A stretch of 64,000 nt of DNA from Mycobacteroides chelonae CCUG 47445 (GTDB taxonomy: Bacteria; Actinomycetota; Actinomycetes; Mycobacteriales; Mycobacteriaceae): positions 1,550,001-1,614,000 of the forward strand of contig NZ_CP007220.1 in the NCBI RefSeq assembly GCF_001632805.1, read 5' to 3'. The notes beneath the pieces were generated by a model. That model saw only the letters and a program-made list of their open reading frames with translations, had not been told where the DNA came from and made no database searches. Below are positions 26,404 to 33,329 of this stretch, piece by piece (the first letter of the stretch is position 1; each line of letters starts with the position of its first letter). Both the position numbers and the translations under genes were made by a program.

Positions 26404-26616
26404 ATGCCGAATCTGAGTGAAAAGCTGACATCGACACAGCGAATTGCGTTGTACGGCGTTACCTTCGTGGTACTCACGGGACTCGCCGCTGCCAATGTCA
26501 TTGACAAAGAAGCGGTACCGCCGTTGCTGGACATGGCCGGAACCATGCTGGGTCTCGGAGTGATCGGCGTGGCCGGTCGAGTGCTGCACGAGCAGCGGCG
26601 AGACGGGTTGTTCTGA
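26404..26616 (+). CDS. Holin-like protein, 70 aa
   Basis: The 70-residue protein has two hydrophobic segments (IALYGVTFVVLTGLAAANVI and MLGLGVIGVAG) with a charged C-terminus (HEQRRDGLF), the layout of small holins that permeabilise the membrane at lysis. It has an AGAGGA-type ribosome-binding site and follows lysin B. It is assigned by topology and neighbourhood. Confidence 0.75.
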   Translation: MPNLSEKLTSTQRIALYGVTFVVLTGLAAANVIDKEAVPPLLDMAGTMLGLGVIGVAGRVLHEQRRDGLF

Positions 26617-26617
26617 C

Positions 26618-26944
26618 GTGAACTGGAGCGGCATCGGAGCCGACAACCTGATGGACTTGGTCGCCTACGGCATCATCGGCATTGCCTACGTGCTGTCGCA
26701 ACGACAGACGCGCAATCAGTTGGAAGCCATTCGCGGTCAGGTCCAAAACGGTCATAAGACGCCGATGCGCACCGACCTTGACGAGGTGAAAGACGACGTT
26801 CGCGGTATACGAAAGGACTTTGGCGACTTTCGCTCTGAGGTCCGCACCGGGTTCCGCAATCTGCGCGAAGACCTCAATGCCGAACGCGACGAACGTATTG
26901 CGTCGGACCAGGAACTAGCGAAAAGGCACCGCCATGATCGGTAA
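26618..26944 (+). CDS. Membrane protein with coiled coil, second holin-like (DUF2746-like)
   Basis: The gene starts at GTG 26618, two bases after the previous stop region. One N-terminal membrane segment (LVAYGIIGIAYVLS) is followed by a long charged coiled coil (residues ~30-100, with DEVKDDVRGIRKDFGDFRSEV). This matches the second small membrane protein found in many mycobacteriophage lysis cassettes, often labelled holin or DUF2746. It may act as holin partner or antiholin (inference). Confidence 0.7.
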   Translation: MNWSGIGADNLMDLVAYGIIGIAYVLSQRQTRNQLEAIRGQVQNGHKTPMRTDLDEVKDDVRGIRKDFGDFRSEVRTGFRNLREDLNAERDERIASDQELAKRHRHDR

Positions 26945-27254
26945 CGTCGCGATCGTCGATCGTATCAACCTCATTCAGGGCCAGGACCTCGCGCACCGAT
27001 GGGACGTGCCAGTAGGTGATAACCTGCCCGCTGGCACCACCGTCACGCTGTACATGTACTCGCACAATTTCAGTGAGACGCTTGGCGTCTGGCCATCGAT
27101 CGACGTTGACGCCTCCGGTGCGAGCTTCTTCATCGAGGCCGAGGACCTAGAGCCGATCCCAGCCGGGGCACGGTTTCGCGTCTATCTCGTCTACCCAGAC
27201 GCCCCCAAGCCTCGGCTGGTCTGGATTCTTGGCACCGTCTCAAGGCAGGGGTAG
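26934..27254 (+). CDS. LtfC-like beta-sandwich phage protein
   Basis: The 106-residue protein starts MIGNVAIVDRINLIQGQDLAHRW, the typical opening of the LtfC/p132/Gp6 beta-sandwich family found in mycobacteriophages near the lysis or tail genes. The body is alternating beta strands with no membrane segment. It overlaps the upstream gene by 11 nt. It may be a virion-surface or tail-associated module. Family identity is from recall of the pattern and should be verified by profile search. Confidence 0.65.
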   Translation: MIGNVAIVDRINLIQGQDLAHRWDVPVGDNLPAGTTVTLYMYSHNFSETLGVWPSIDVDASGASFFIEAEDLEPIPAGARFRVYLVYPDAPKPRLVWILGTVSRQG

Positions 27255-27257
27255 CGG

Positions 27258-27578
27258 ATGATTGACGAATCTGTTCTGAATGCTATGTGCACCACAATGG
27301 TTGGCTACTTCGATGAGGTCTCGCTACACAACAGCGAGCCCGGTGCCGGTGGTGCCAATGAGATGCCCGGCATCGCACGCAAGACACCGACATGGGCGCC
27401 TGCGGACAACGGCGAGTCAACGGCGGTAGTCACATTCGCGGCTTACGTCGGTGTATCGACACACATCGGCTTCTGGCATGCTGGTGCATTCGTAGGGTCC
27501 CGGCCGTTCGTTGCGAACTTCGAGGCCGCAGCCGATCTGGTTGTGGCGCTCAATCCATATGTGCAGGAACGCACATGA
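27258..27578 (+). CDS. Hypothetical phage protein, 106 aa
   Basis: The start is ATG 27258, three bases after the previous stop. The 106-residue protein is mixed alpha/beta (FDEVSLHNSEPGAGGANEM, VVTFAAYVGVSTHIGFWHAGAFVG). It resembles small proteins adjacent to fibre or LtfC-like genes in actinophages. It overlaps the next gene by 4 nt. The role is unknown, probably virion-associated by neighbourhood. Confidence 0.6.
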   Translation: MIDESVLNAMCTTMVGYFDEVSLHNSEPGAGGANEMPGIARKTPTWAPADNGESTAVVTFAAYVGVSTHIGFWHAGAFVGSRPFVANFEAAADLVVALNPYVQERT

Positions 27579-28270
27579 CCCTGGTATTCCCACCTAAGCC
27601 GTTCACGCGGATGGTTCACGCGCGGCCCGGTGTGCTGTCCCAGCCCATCGAGGGTGTCGGCAAGGGTGCGCGCGTCGGCGTCGTTGCTGATGTGCGCGTG
27701 ACGGGCAAGATGCACGTCACCGACACCTTCACCAACCTGGACAAGTTCGCCATGGTTTACGGCGGCCTGCCGTTCTTCGGTGGTGATCCCTATATCGACG
27801 CCGGAAAGCTAGCTGGCCGCGGCCTTGTGCGCCACAAGGTGCAGGCAATGAGCGACAACGGCCGCGCCAACGCGGTCATCGGCTCACTGGCTGGCGGCAA
27901 GACCCGGCTGGTGATCTGTGGTGACGCGTTGTTCAACACCTACTACGGCATCGAGGTTGAGACCGGCATCATCAATAACAAGCTGCACATCATCAAGGGC
28001 CGCGGTAACGCGGCGACGGTGACCAAGCACGCGACGGTCAGCGTTGCGTGGGCCAACAGCGATTCGGTGTCGGTGTGGTATGACGAGCCCAACCACACCA
28101 TCCGCGCCTACCGGAACAACACGCAGGTAACGAGTCTGGCGGTGCGCGCTAATGAGATCAACCATGGACCGGGGTTCAGAAACCACGGCGTCGCGGTCGG
28201 AGTGGATCTGTTCCTAGGTGTGATCAACGTCGGCGCGCTGTTCACGTCATACGAATATCTCGACGTGTAG
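27575..28270 (+). CDS. Hypothetical beta-rich phage protein, 231 aa
   Basis: The ATG at 27575 lies in an ATGA overlap with the preceding gene, fixing the start. The protein is basic and beta-rich, ending in a stretch that resembles a lectin/laminin-G-like jelly roll (SVAWANSDSVSVWYDEPNHTIRAYRNNTQV; VGVDLFLGVINVGALFTSYEYLDV). Such domains bind sugars on the cell surface, so a receptor-related or virion decoration role is possible. It is the last gene of the rightward late operon before an 84-bp gap. Confidence 0.65.
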   Translation: MTLVFPPKPFTRMVHARPGVLSQPIEGVGKGARVGVVADVRVTGKMHVTDTFTNLDKFAMVYGGLPFFGGDPYIDAGKLAGRGLVRHKVQAMSDNGRANAVIGSLAGGKTRLVICGDALFNTYYGIEVETGIINNKLHIIKGRGNAATVTKHATVSVAWANSDSVSVWYDEPNHTIRAYRNNTQVTSLAVRANEINHGPGFRNHGVAVGVDLFLGVINVGALFTSYEYLDV

Positions 28271-28354
28271 CGCTACCAAAACTGTAGGACATGAACTGTC
28301 AACTACCGGGCTACATTCAGCTCTGAGACCCCGTTATCCGAGCCTGGAGTAGAG

Positions 28355-29533
28355 ATGCCCGATCTGTCATTCACCATGGACCGCGACGCGTTCACAGAGG
28401 CTGTCACGTGGGCCGCACGCATCATCCCCGGTAAGCCACAGACGCCCATCCTGGCGGGAATGCTGGTGACGGGAGGGCCATCAGGACTGACGCTGAGCAG
28501 CTTCGACCTGGATGTGAGCGCCGAGATCGGCCTACCAGAAGCGCAGCAGGTGACGCCGGGTAGCTCTCTGGTCAGTGGCCGACTGCTCGCGACGATCGCC
28601 AAGGTGCTGCCACGCAAGCCGGTCACCTGGACCGACAACGGTTCAACCGTGGCCATCCAGTGCGGCAAGGTTGACTTCAGTCTCCCGACAATGGTCGCCG
28701 ACCAGTATCCCGTGCTGCCGGTGCTGCCCGAGGACACCGGCACCGTGAGCGCCGACGAGTTCAGCCATGCGGTCACGCAAGTGATCGGCGCGGCCAGCAG
28801 CGACGAGGCCAAACCCGGTCAGATGTGCGTGAGCCTGGAGATCACCAGTCAGTCCACACTGACACTCACGACAACCAACGGCCACCGGATCGCCATGCGT
28901 GAGATCGACTGGACGCCGCTGTCCGACAACCTGGCCATTGGGCAACGTTTACTGATCCCGACGCGAGCGCTGGCCGAGATTGGCCGACTCGGTGACGATC
29001 AGGTCTATCTCGCCATCAGTGGGAATGAAAGCGACGCACAGCTTCTCGGCATCCATGGCGGTACCCGACGCATGACTTCGCGACTCGTCGATGACAAGTT
29101 CCCAAACTGTCGAGCCGCGCTGCCGAAGCAATACCTGACCACCGCGGCCGTTCTCGTCCCCGAGATCGCCGAGTCTGTCACCCGCGCGCTGGCGGTCACC
29201 GGCTCGTCGGCTGACAACCATCCGAGGATGAAATTGACCTTTGGTGACAACACGCTGAACGTCTACGCGAGCACTTCGATCGGCACGGTCAATGAGGACA
29301 TTGACGTGCAGCTCAACGGAGAGCCTGAGACCGTGTGGATCAACCCCGTGTACCTCATGGACAGCCTGAATGCTCTCGACAGCGACAAGGCGACCATCGG
29401 CCTGCAAGGTGGTCTGCGCGGGTTGATGTTTGCGCCGGATGTTGTCGAGGCAGATGATCTTCTGGCCAATCCGCTTGCCGGTGAGACGATTCAGATGATC
29501 CAGCCGATTCGCCACACCGAACCGGCCACGTAG
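28355..29533 (+). CDS. DnaN-like sliding clamp (DNA polymerase III beta homologue)
   Basis: This 392-residue protein has the length and three-domain pattern of the bacterial beta clamp. It begins MPDLSFTMDRDAFTEAVTWAARIIPGK..PILAGMLV, with SFDLDVSAE, TTTNGHRIAMREI and a C-terminal half ending near NPLAGETIQMIQPIR. Phage clamps can tether the host or phage polymerase to DNA. The gene stands alone after an 84-bp gap containing a TACATT -10-like box at 28312, and is preceded by GGAG. It differs from the host dnaN only by location, so it is presumed a phage copy. Confidence 0.88.
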   Translation: MPDLSFTMDRDAFTEAVTWAARIIPGKPQTPILAGMLVTGGPSGLTLSSFDLDVSAEIGLPEAQQVTPGSSLVSGRLLATIAKVLPRKPVTWTDNGSTVAIQCGKVDFSLPTMVADQYPVLPVLPEDTGTVSADEFSHAVTQVIGAASSDEAKPGQMCVSLEITSQSTLTLTTTNGHRIAMREIDWTPLSDNLAIGQRLLIPTRALAEIGRLGDDQVYLAISGNESDAQLLGIHGGTRRMTSRLVDDKFPNCRAALPKQYLTTAAVLVPEIAESVTRALAVTGSSADNHPRMKLTFGDNTLNVYASTSIGTVNEDIDVQLNGEPETVWINPVYLMDSLNALDSDKATIGLQGGLRGLMFAPDVVEADDLLANPLAGETIQMIQPIRHTEPAT

Positions 29534-29544
29534 ATCGTTGGGAA

Positions 29545-29793
29545 TCAGGTGATTTCGCGAATCTCTTCCAAGATGTCTACGTCGGACTTACCGGTGGCTG
29601 TTGACACAGCGGAGAGAAGGATGCTCACCAATATCCTGAGTCCACGTGTCACGTCATCTTTGAAATTTGGATTACCAAGATCCTTCGCTAGATCGATCAA
29701 AGGTTCCGATTTCAGCTGCGAGACGCAGAGTCCAATTGCGAGATCGAGCGCTTCCTTCTCTTCATCTCTTTCTTCATCATCATCATTGTTCAC
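29545..29793 (-). CDS. Small acidic phage protein, 82 aa
   Basis: This leftward gene starts at GTG 29793 and ends 11 nt past the clamp gene, with which it converges. The product begins with a very acidic tract (NNDDDEERDEEKEALDLAIG) followed by a helical region with a hydrophobic stretch (GLRILVSILLSAVSTATG) and an acidic end. No ribosome-binding site is evident. The family is not recognised. It may be a lysogenic accessory gene by its orientation. Confidence 0.5.
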   Translation of the reverse strand: MNNDDDEERDEEKEALDLAIGLCVSQLKSEPLIDLAKDLGNPNFKDDVTRGLRILVSILLSAVSTATGKSDVDILEEIREIT

Positions 29794-29805
29794 CGGGGGA
29801 TTGTT

Positions 29806-29916
29806 TCACGAACCTTGCCATCGTGGGTTGCGATCAAATCGCTTGGCCCTCACATACCACCCCTGGCGGTTGTAGCGCTGGAACCCGTCCGGTGAACCGG
29901 GTAACTGGCGCTCCCG
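29806..29916 (-). pseudogene. Possible gene remnant without start
   Basis: Between stops at 29917-29919 and 29806-29808 the minus strand encodes 36 residues containing FQRYNRQGWYVRAKRFDR, which reads like real protein sequence. There is no usual start codon before residue ~22. It may be the remains of a longer phage gene lost by recombination, or chance. Confidence 0.25.
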
Positions 29917-29934
29917 TCAGGGGTGCCAAAAGGA

Positions 29935-29972
29935 GACGCCCCCAACCGCATTCAGTTGCGGTTGGGGGCGTC
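29935..29972. terminator. Strong intrinsic terminator (bidirectional)
   Basis: A perfect 16-bp stem (29935-29950 with 29957-29972) with 6-nt loop is followed by five T on the plus strand and by a T-run on the minus strand. It separates the clamp region from the leftward ADP-ribosylglycohydrolase operon. Confidence 0.9.
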
Positions 29973-29981
29973 TTTTTCGTT

Positions 29982-30416
29982 CTACTGCCTGGTATCCAGT
30001 TCGGCTATGATGTCGGAGATTAGGCGACTTCCCGCCTCGATTCGATCGTGGACGCAGACAGCTCCTACACACGGGGGACCGTTGAATACCCTTTCAATCA
30101 GCCCTCCCAGTCGTGAGTCGCCAGACGCCATGTTGCCACCGAACATCGTCCACCGGCGCATCTGGAACGCCGAGAGCGGCACAAAATGCGGCAGCGCTCC
30201 GGGTAGATTTGGTCCGACAAGCACCACGGCGTTATCGCTCGTAGACTCCACAACCCGTGATCCCTCCGGTGGTGGAATCAGCTCACCGTTGAGGTCGCTC
30301 GCGATACCGACCAGTACCAGACGAGAATGCCGTGCGCTAATGCCATTCAGGGTGCAGTCAGGAAAGTCCGCGGGTCGCAAGACCGTTAGTTCTAATCCCA
30401 TCATTGTGTCAGTCAT
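29982..30416 (-). CDS. Unknown protein coupled to ADP-ribosylglycohydrolase, 144 aa
   Basis: The ATG at 30416 overlaps the stop of the upstream hydrolase gene (TGATG), so the two are co-translated. The 144-residue soluble protein contains LRPADFPDCTLNGISARHSRLVLVG and a mid region VVLVGPNLPGALPHFVPLSAF. I do not recognise the family. Its tight coupling to an ADP-ribose eraser suggests a shared substrate or partner role. A strong terminator follows immediately. Confidence 0.65.
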   Translation of the reverse strand: MTDTMMGLELTVLRPADFPDCTLNGISARHSRLVLVGIASDLNGELIPPPEGSRVVESTSDNAVVLVGPNLPGALPHFVPLSAFQMRRWTMFGGNMASGDSRLGGLIERVFNGPPCVGAVCVHDRIEAGSRLISDIIAELDTRQ

Positions 30417-31426
30417 CAGAACTCGTATCCTTCCGCTTCTGAAATCTCTTTCTGGTAGCGCGTTTCCAGCCGATCGAACCACTCGGCAGGCCATGGGTCG
30501 TCATACATCGCGCCGAGGATTGATCCCGCGACCGCCGCGATCGAGTCGCTGTCACCGCTCGTGACCGTCGCGCGGCGCAGCGCGGCTATCGGGTCATTGG
30601 GAAACAGATCGATGCAGAACAGCGCGCACGCCAGCGCATCGTGAGCGCGCCAGCCGGGGCCTGCGTGCTCACACGGATCGAGATCCCACGGATCAGCACC
30701 AGCATCACGCAACTGGCGAAGTGCGATATCCGCGGTCAGCAGACGGTCCTGGACGAAGAGCAGACCGCGCGTCATGAACCGACGCACGCCGACCTCAGCG
30801 ACGACAGGGTGACCGTCGATCCAACGGTCAACATCCGTAAGTAGAGACGAATCATGATGTAGCCCAGTGCTTGCCAGATAGATCGCCTCTTCGAGCAGCC
30901 GCCCTGGGTAGATGCTTCGCGCTTTGCGGATGATCGCTGCGGTTAAGAGCGACGCGGCGATGCCTGTCGCGCGTCCGTGGGTGGATGCTGCTTGCCACGC
31001 GGCGACCCCCTGCCAGCTGCGATCTTTGGTTACGAAAGCTGCGGGACTGACGCGCATTACCGTGCCGCATCCATCCGAGTTCAAAACGGTGGCCTTGGGC
31101 CAGGGGAAGTCGTTCTTCAACGCCCCGATAGCGCGCATGCACGTGTTGCCCGGTGCGCGGTTGTTGTCCGGGTCATCGAACCACTTGATCCACTGATCGA
31201 TGATCTTGACGCCGACCTCATCATCGGTCACATCTTTTGTGTCGTGGAGACCTCGCGCGAGCGCGAGCGTCATCTGAGTGTCGTCGCTGATGATCAGCTT
31301 CTCGGGCAGCTCTGGGCCCATTAGCCCGTTTTCGGTGAGCTGAGCGTACGACCTGAACTCATTGCGGTAGCCCCACGCATCGCCATAGGCGACACCACGG
31401 AGCACGTTGGACCATTTACTAGGCAT
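30416..31426 (-). CDS. ADP-ribosylglycohydrolase (ARH/DraG family)
   Basis: The 336-residue enzyme belongs to the ADP-ribosyl-hydrolase family that removes ADP-ribose from Arg or other acceptors using two Mg2+. Visible motifs are GVAYGDAWG at the N-terminus, SDDTQMTLALA (metal-binding SDDT), NSDGCGTVMRVSP, and the C-terminal GDSDSIAAVAGSILGAMYDD, the second metal site. Length is typical. It is the middle gene of a leftward operon. The prophage also encodes an ADP-ribosyltransferase domain in its MuF head protein, so this could protect the lysogen or reverse a host defence modification (inference). Confidence 0.9.
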   Translation of the reverse strand: MPSKWSNVLRGVAYGDAWGYRNEFRSYAQLTENGLMGPELPEKLIISDDTQMTLALARGLHDTKDVTDDEVGVKIIDQWIKWFDDPDNNRAPGNTCMRAIGALKNDFPWPKATVLNSDGCGTVMRVSPAAFVTKDRSWQGVAAWQAASTHGRATGIAASLLTAAIIRKARSIYPGRLLEEAIYLASTGLHHDSSLLTDVDRWIDGHPVVAEVGVRRFMTRGLLFVQDRLLTADIALRQLRDAGADPWDLDPCEHAGPGWRAHDALACALFCIDLFPNDPIAALRRATVTSGDSDSIAAVAGSILGAMYDDPWPAEWFDRLETRYQKEISEAEGYEF

Positions 31427-31619
31427 TTGGTTTCCTCATGTGGAAGGGGACGCAGGTTTCGCATTCGTACTTTCCGGACTCATCAGCGACGTACACACCG
31501 AGAGGTGTGGTGTGCCGCTTCGCGCTGGGCCGCTCCTTGATGGCGAAACGCATGTACATACCCGAGTGCTCGTCGCACGTGACCATTCCGCCGTTATCGA
31601 TCCAAACCCTCTTGGCCAT
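31419..31619 (-). CDS. Small Cys/His-containing protein, 66 aa
   Basis: The ATG at 31619 has AAAGGG a few bases upstream. The 66-residue protein (starts MAKRVWIDNGGMVTCDEHSG) contains two Cys-x2-type positions, CDEHSG and YECETCVPFH, so a small zinc ribbon is likely. It overlaps the hydrolase start by 8 nt and is the first gene of the leftward operon. Its promoter lies in the operator region 31644-31709 shared with the divergent 31737 gene. Confidence 0.7.
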   Translation of the reverse strand: MAKRVWIDNGGMVTCDEHSGMYMRFAIKERPSAKRHTTPLGVYVADESGKYECETCVPFHMRKPNA

Positions 31620-31643
31620 GAGCAGCCCTTTCGTCCGTTGTTT

Positions 31644-31709
31644 GGTAGACCAATCTACCGTATCACATTGGTAGAGCCGTCTACTAGCATCTCGGTAGAA
31701 TGAACTACC
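31644..31709. promoter_or_regulatory. Three tandem GGTAGA-N4-TCTACC operators in a divergent promoter
   Basis: Sites start at 31644 (GGTAGA CCAA TCTACC, perfect), 31670 (GGTAGA GCCG TCTACT, one mismatch) and 31694 (GGTAGA ATGA ACTACC, one mismatch), spaced 26 and 24 bp. They fill the gap between divergent genes. Hexamers resembling a -10 box (TAGAAT on plus at 31696, TAGATT on minus in site 1) lie inside the palindromes, so binding would block RNA polymerase directly. Confidence 0.8.
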
Positions 31710-31736
31710 AAGACAACACAACATCAGAGGACACCC

Positions 31737-32534
31737 ATGACCGACGAAAAGATCGTTGACAAGATCGCAAAGCTGTTGCGACAGGCCGAGGATGTGGCAG
31801 GTACGCCCGAGGAGGAGGCATTTCAGGAACGCGCCTTCGCGCTGCTTGCCAAGCATGGCATCGACCTGGCGACTGTGCGCGCGCATCAGCGCGGTCTCGA
31901 CATCAGCGACATACCGAACGCCATCGACACGCTAATGCTCGTTCATAGTCCTTACGCGAGTGAGCAGAAGCACATGCTGTCCATCCTCGCGGAGGCGTTG
32001 CACTGCAAGACCGTTGGACTCAATGACATCCCGTTCGTGCACGTCTTCGGTATGTCTCACCATGTTGAGCGTCTACAGATGCTCTGGGAGATATTGCAAC
32101 CACAGGCGACGCGCTTGGTTGCCAAAGTGCAGATGCCGGAACAGAAACGGGTTCAGAAGCTCACCCAACCCGAGTGGGCGGCGATGAATAGAGCCGAGCG
32201 GATGAACCACCTGGTGGAGATGTCGCGCGAAATGCGCGCACCGGTATCGCTGCACGTCTACCGCCGGTCCTGGTTGATCGGGTTCGCCGCGTCGATCGCT
32301 CAGCGCATCAAGCTCCAGGAAGGTGAGGCCGCCGACAAGGCTGGCGTGGTCGCGCTGTACAAGTCCGACCGTGAGCGCGCTGACGACGCGATGCGCGGCG
32401 CGTACCCGGACGCCGTCAACACGATGGTGGACCAGTTCAGTGACGATGGATTCAACCAGGGCGCGCGCGCCGGACAGACCGCGACCATGGATCGGCCGGT
32501 TGAGTCGGTAGACCCTCTAGGTTTGCCGCGCTAG
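31737..32534 (+). CDS. DUF2786-domain protein
   Basis: This 265-residue protein begins MTDEKIVDKIAKLLRQAEDVAGTPEEEAFQERAFALLAKHGIDL, the characteristic DUF2786 N-terminal helical domain, followed by a helical body. DUF2786 proteins are widespread in actinophages and plasmids; their function is unknown. It starts from the operator-controlled divergent promoter, so it is probably silenced in the lysogen or induced with the phage regulator. A degenerate operator-like half site is seen near 32506 at its end. Confidence 0.8.
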   Translation: MTDEKIVDKIAKLLRQAEDVAGTPEEEAFQERAFALLAKHGIDLATVRAHQRGLDISDIPNAIDTLMLVHSPYASEQKHMLSILAEALHCKTVGLNDIPFVHVFGMSHHVERLQMLWEILQPQATRLVAKVQMPEQKRVQKLTQPEWAAMNRAERMNHLVEMSREMRAPVSLHVYRRSWLIGFAASIAQRIKLQEGEAADKAGVVALYKSDRERADDAMRGAYPDAVNTMVDQFSDDGFNQGARAGQTATMDRPVESVDPLGLPR

Positions 32535-32591
32535 TAGCTTGCACTACCGGCCACGTCACTAGACTAAAAGGTGACAACTGGAGGACACTTC

Positions 32592-32960
32592 ATGACCATG
32601 GCAACAGCTCCCACCAACGCAGCCGGATGGCTACGCGACAACGGTTTCAAGCTGTCTCGCGCAGCATCGGCGCGTTTCGCGGACACGTTCAACGATCTTG
32701 TCGAGCGCTACGCAGACCCAGCGGAGTATCCGATGCGCGACGCGGCGATCATGGCTGCGGCGCGGTATCTCTCGGAAGAGCTGACCCTGGATGATGCTGG
32801 TTTGGCGCTGGAGCGAGCGCGGAGCCGCGCCGACACGGGCATGGCCGTCGCGCGCGTCGTGGCGCTGCTGTCGATGGAGGACGGTCTGAGTGAGCATGGC
32901 GCACAGCGCGCGGCCCGCGTTGATCGTATGACGGTGCGGCGTTGGAGAGGGAAGCGGTGA
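32592..32960 (+). CDS. Phage protein with C-terminal HTH-like motif, 122 aa
   Basis: ATG 32592 follows CTGGAGGAC. The 122-residue protein is helical and ends GLSEHGAQRAARVDRMTVRRWRGKR, which reads like a helix-turn-helix (AQRAARVDRMTVRRW) with a basic tail. It could be a small DNA-binding regulator, but it has no better family match. A GTGA overlap joins it to the next gene. Confidence 0.65.
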   Translation: MTMATAPTNAAGWLRDNGFKLSRAASARFADTFNDLVERYADPAEYPMRDAAIMAAARYLSEELTLDDAGLALERARSRADTGMAVARVVALLSMEDGLSEHGAQRAARVDRMTVRRWRGKR

Positions 32961-33244
32961 CCGACTATCTGGGTCTGACTGACATCTGCGCGTGCGGTCA
33001 CGACCTGGAAAGCCACGACCTCGGCGACCCGCACCATCGCGCCGGCGCGTGCGCTGGCCATGAGCTGGACGGCCCGTGCGACTGCACGCACTACCGTGAG
33101 AAGTGTCGGTGCCCCGAGTGTGATGACCTGGAGGAGATCGAGGTCGAAGAGATGACCACGCGGACCCTGCTGACGACGCTGGGCGTGCTGGTCGGGTTTG
33201 GTGCTCTGCTCGGCCTGACGTTCGGGAGACTCATCAGACGCTAG
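32957..33244 (+). CDS. Cys/His-rich protein with C-terminal membrane anchor, 95 aa
   Basis: The start is GTG 32957 in a GTGA overlap. The first ~50 residues hold eight Cys and many His (CACGHDLESHDLGDPHHR, CDCTHYREKCRCPECDD), consistent with two zinc-binding sites. A short acidic linker (DLEEIEVEE) is followed by one membrane segment (LLTTLGVLVGFGALLGLTFG). The architecture is a zinc ribbon facing the cytoplasm on a tail anchor. The role is unknown; host takeover or exclusion are possible. Confidence 0.65.
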   Translation: MTDYLGLTDICACGHDLESHDLGDPHHRAGACAGHELDGPCDCTHYREKCRCPECDDLEEIEVEEMTTRTLLTTLGVLVGFGALLGLTFGRLIRR

Positions 33245-33276
33245 ATGCGTCACAGTGGCGAAACACGTTGATACAG

Positions 33277-33309
33277 AAGCACCCCCGAGATTCACTCTCG
33301 GGGGTGCTT
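33277..33309. terminator. Intrinsic terminator (bidirectional)
   Basis: A 14-bp stem (33277-33290 with 33296-33309) is followed by a T tract on the plus strand. It lies between the rightward 32957 gene and the leftward AAA+ ATPase gene, which converge. Confidence 0.9.
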
Positions 33310-33329
33310 TTTTGTATCTGCGGTGCGGA

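Noticed and set aside
28271..28354. GGTAGA-type operator before the clamp gene
   Set aside because: Only loose matches (CTACC halves without paired GGTAGA) are present, so I did not include it in the operator set.
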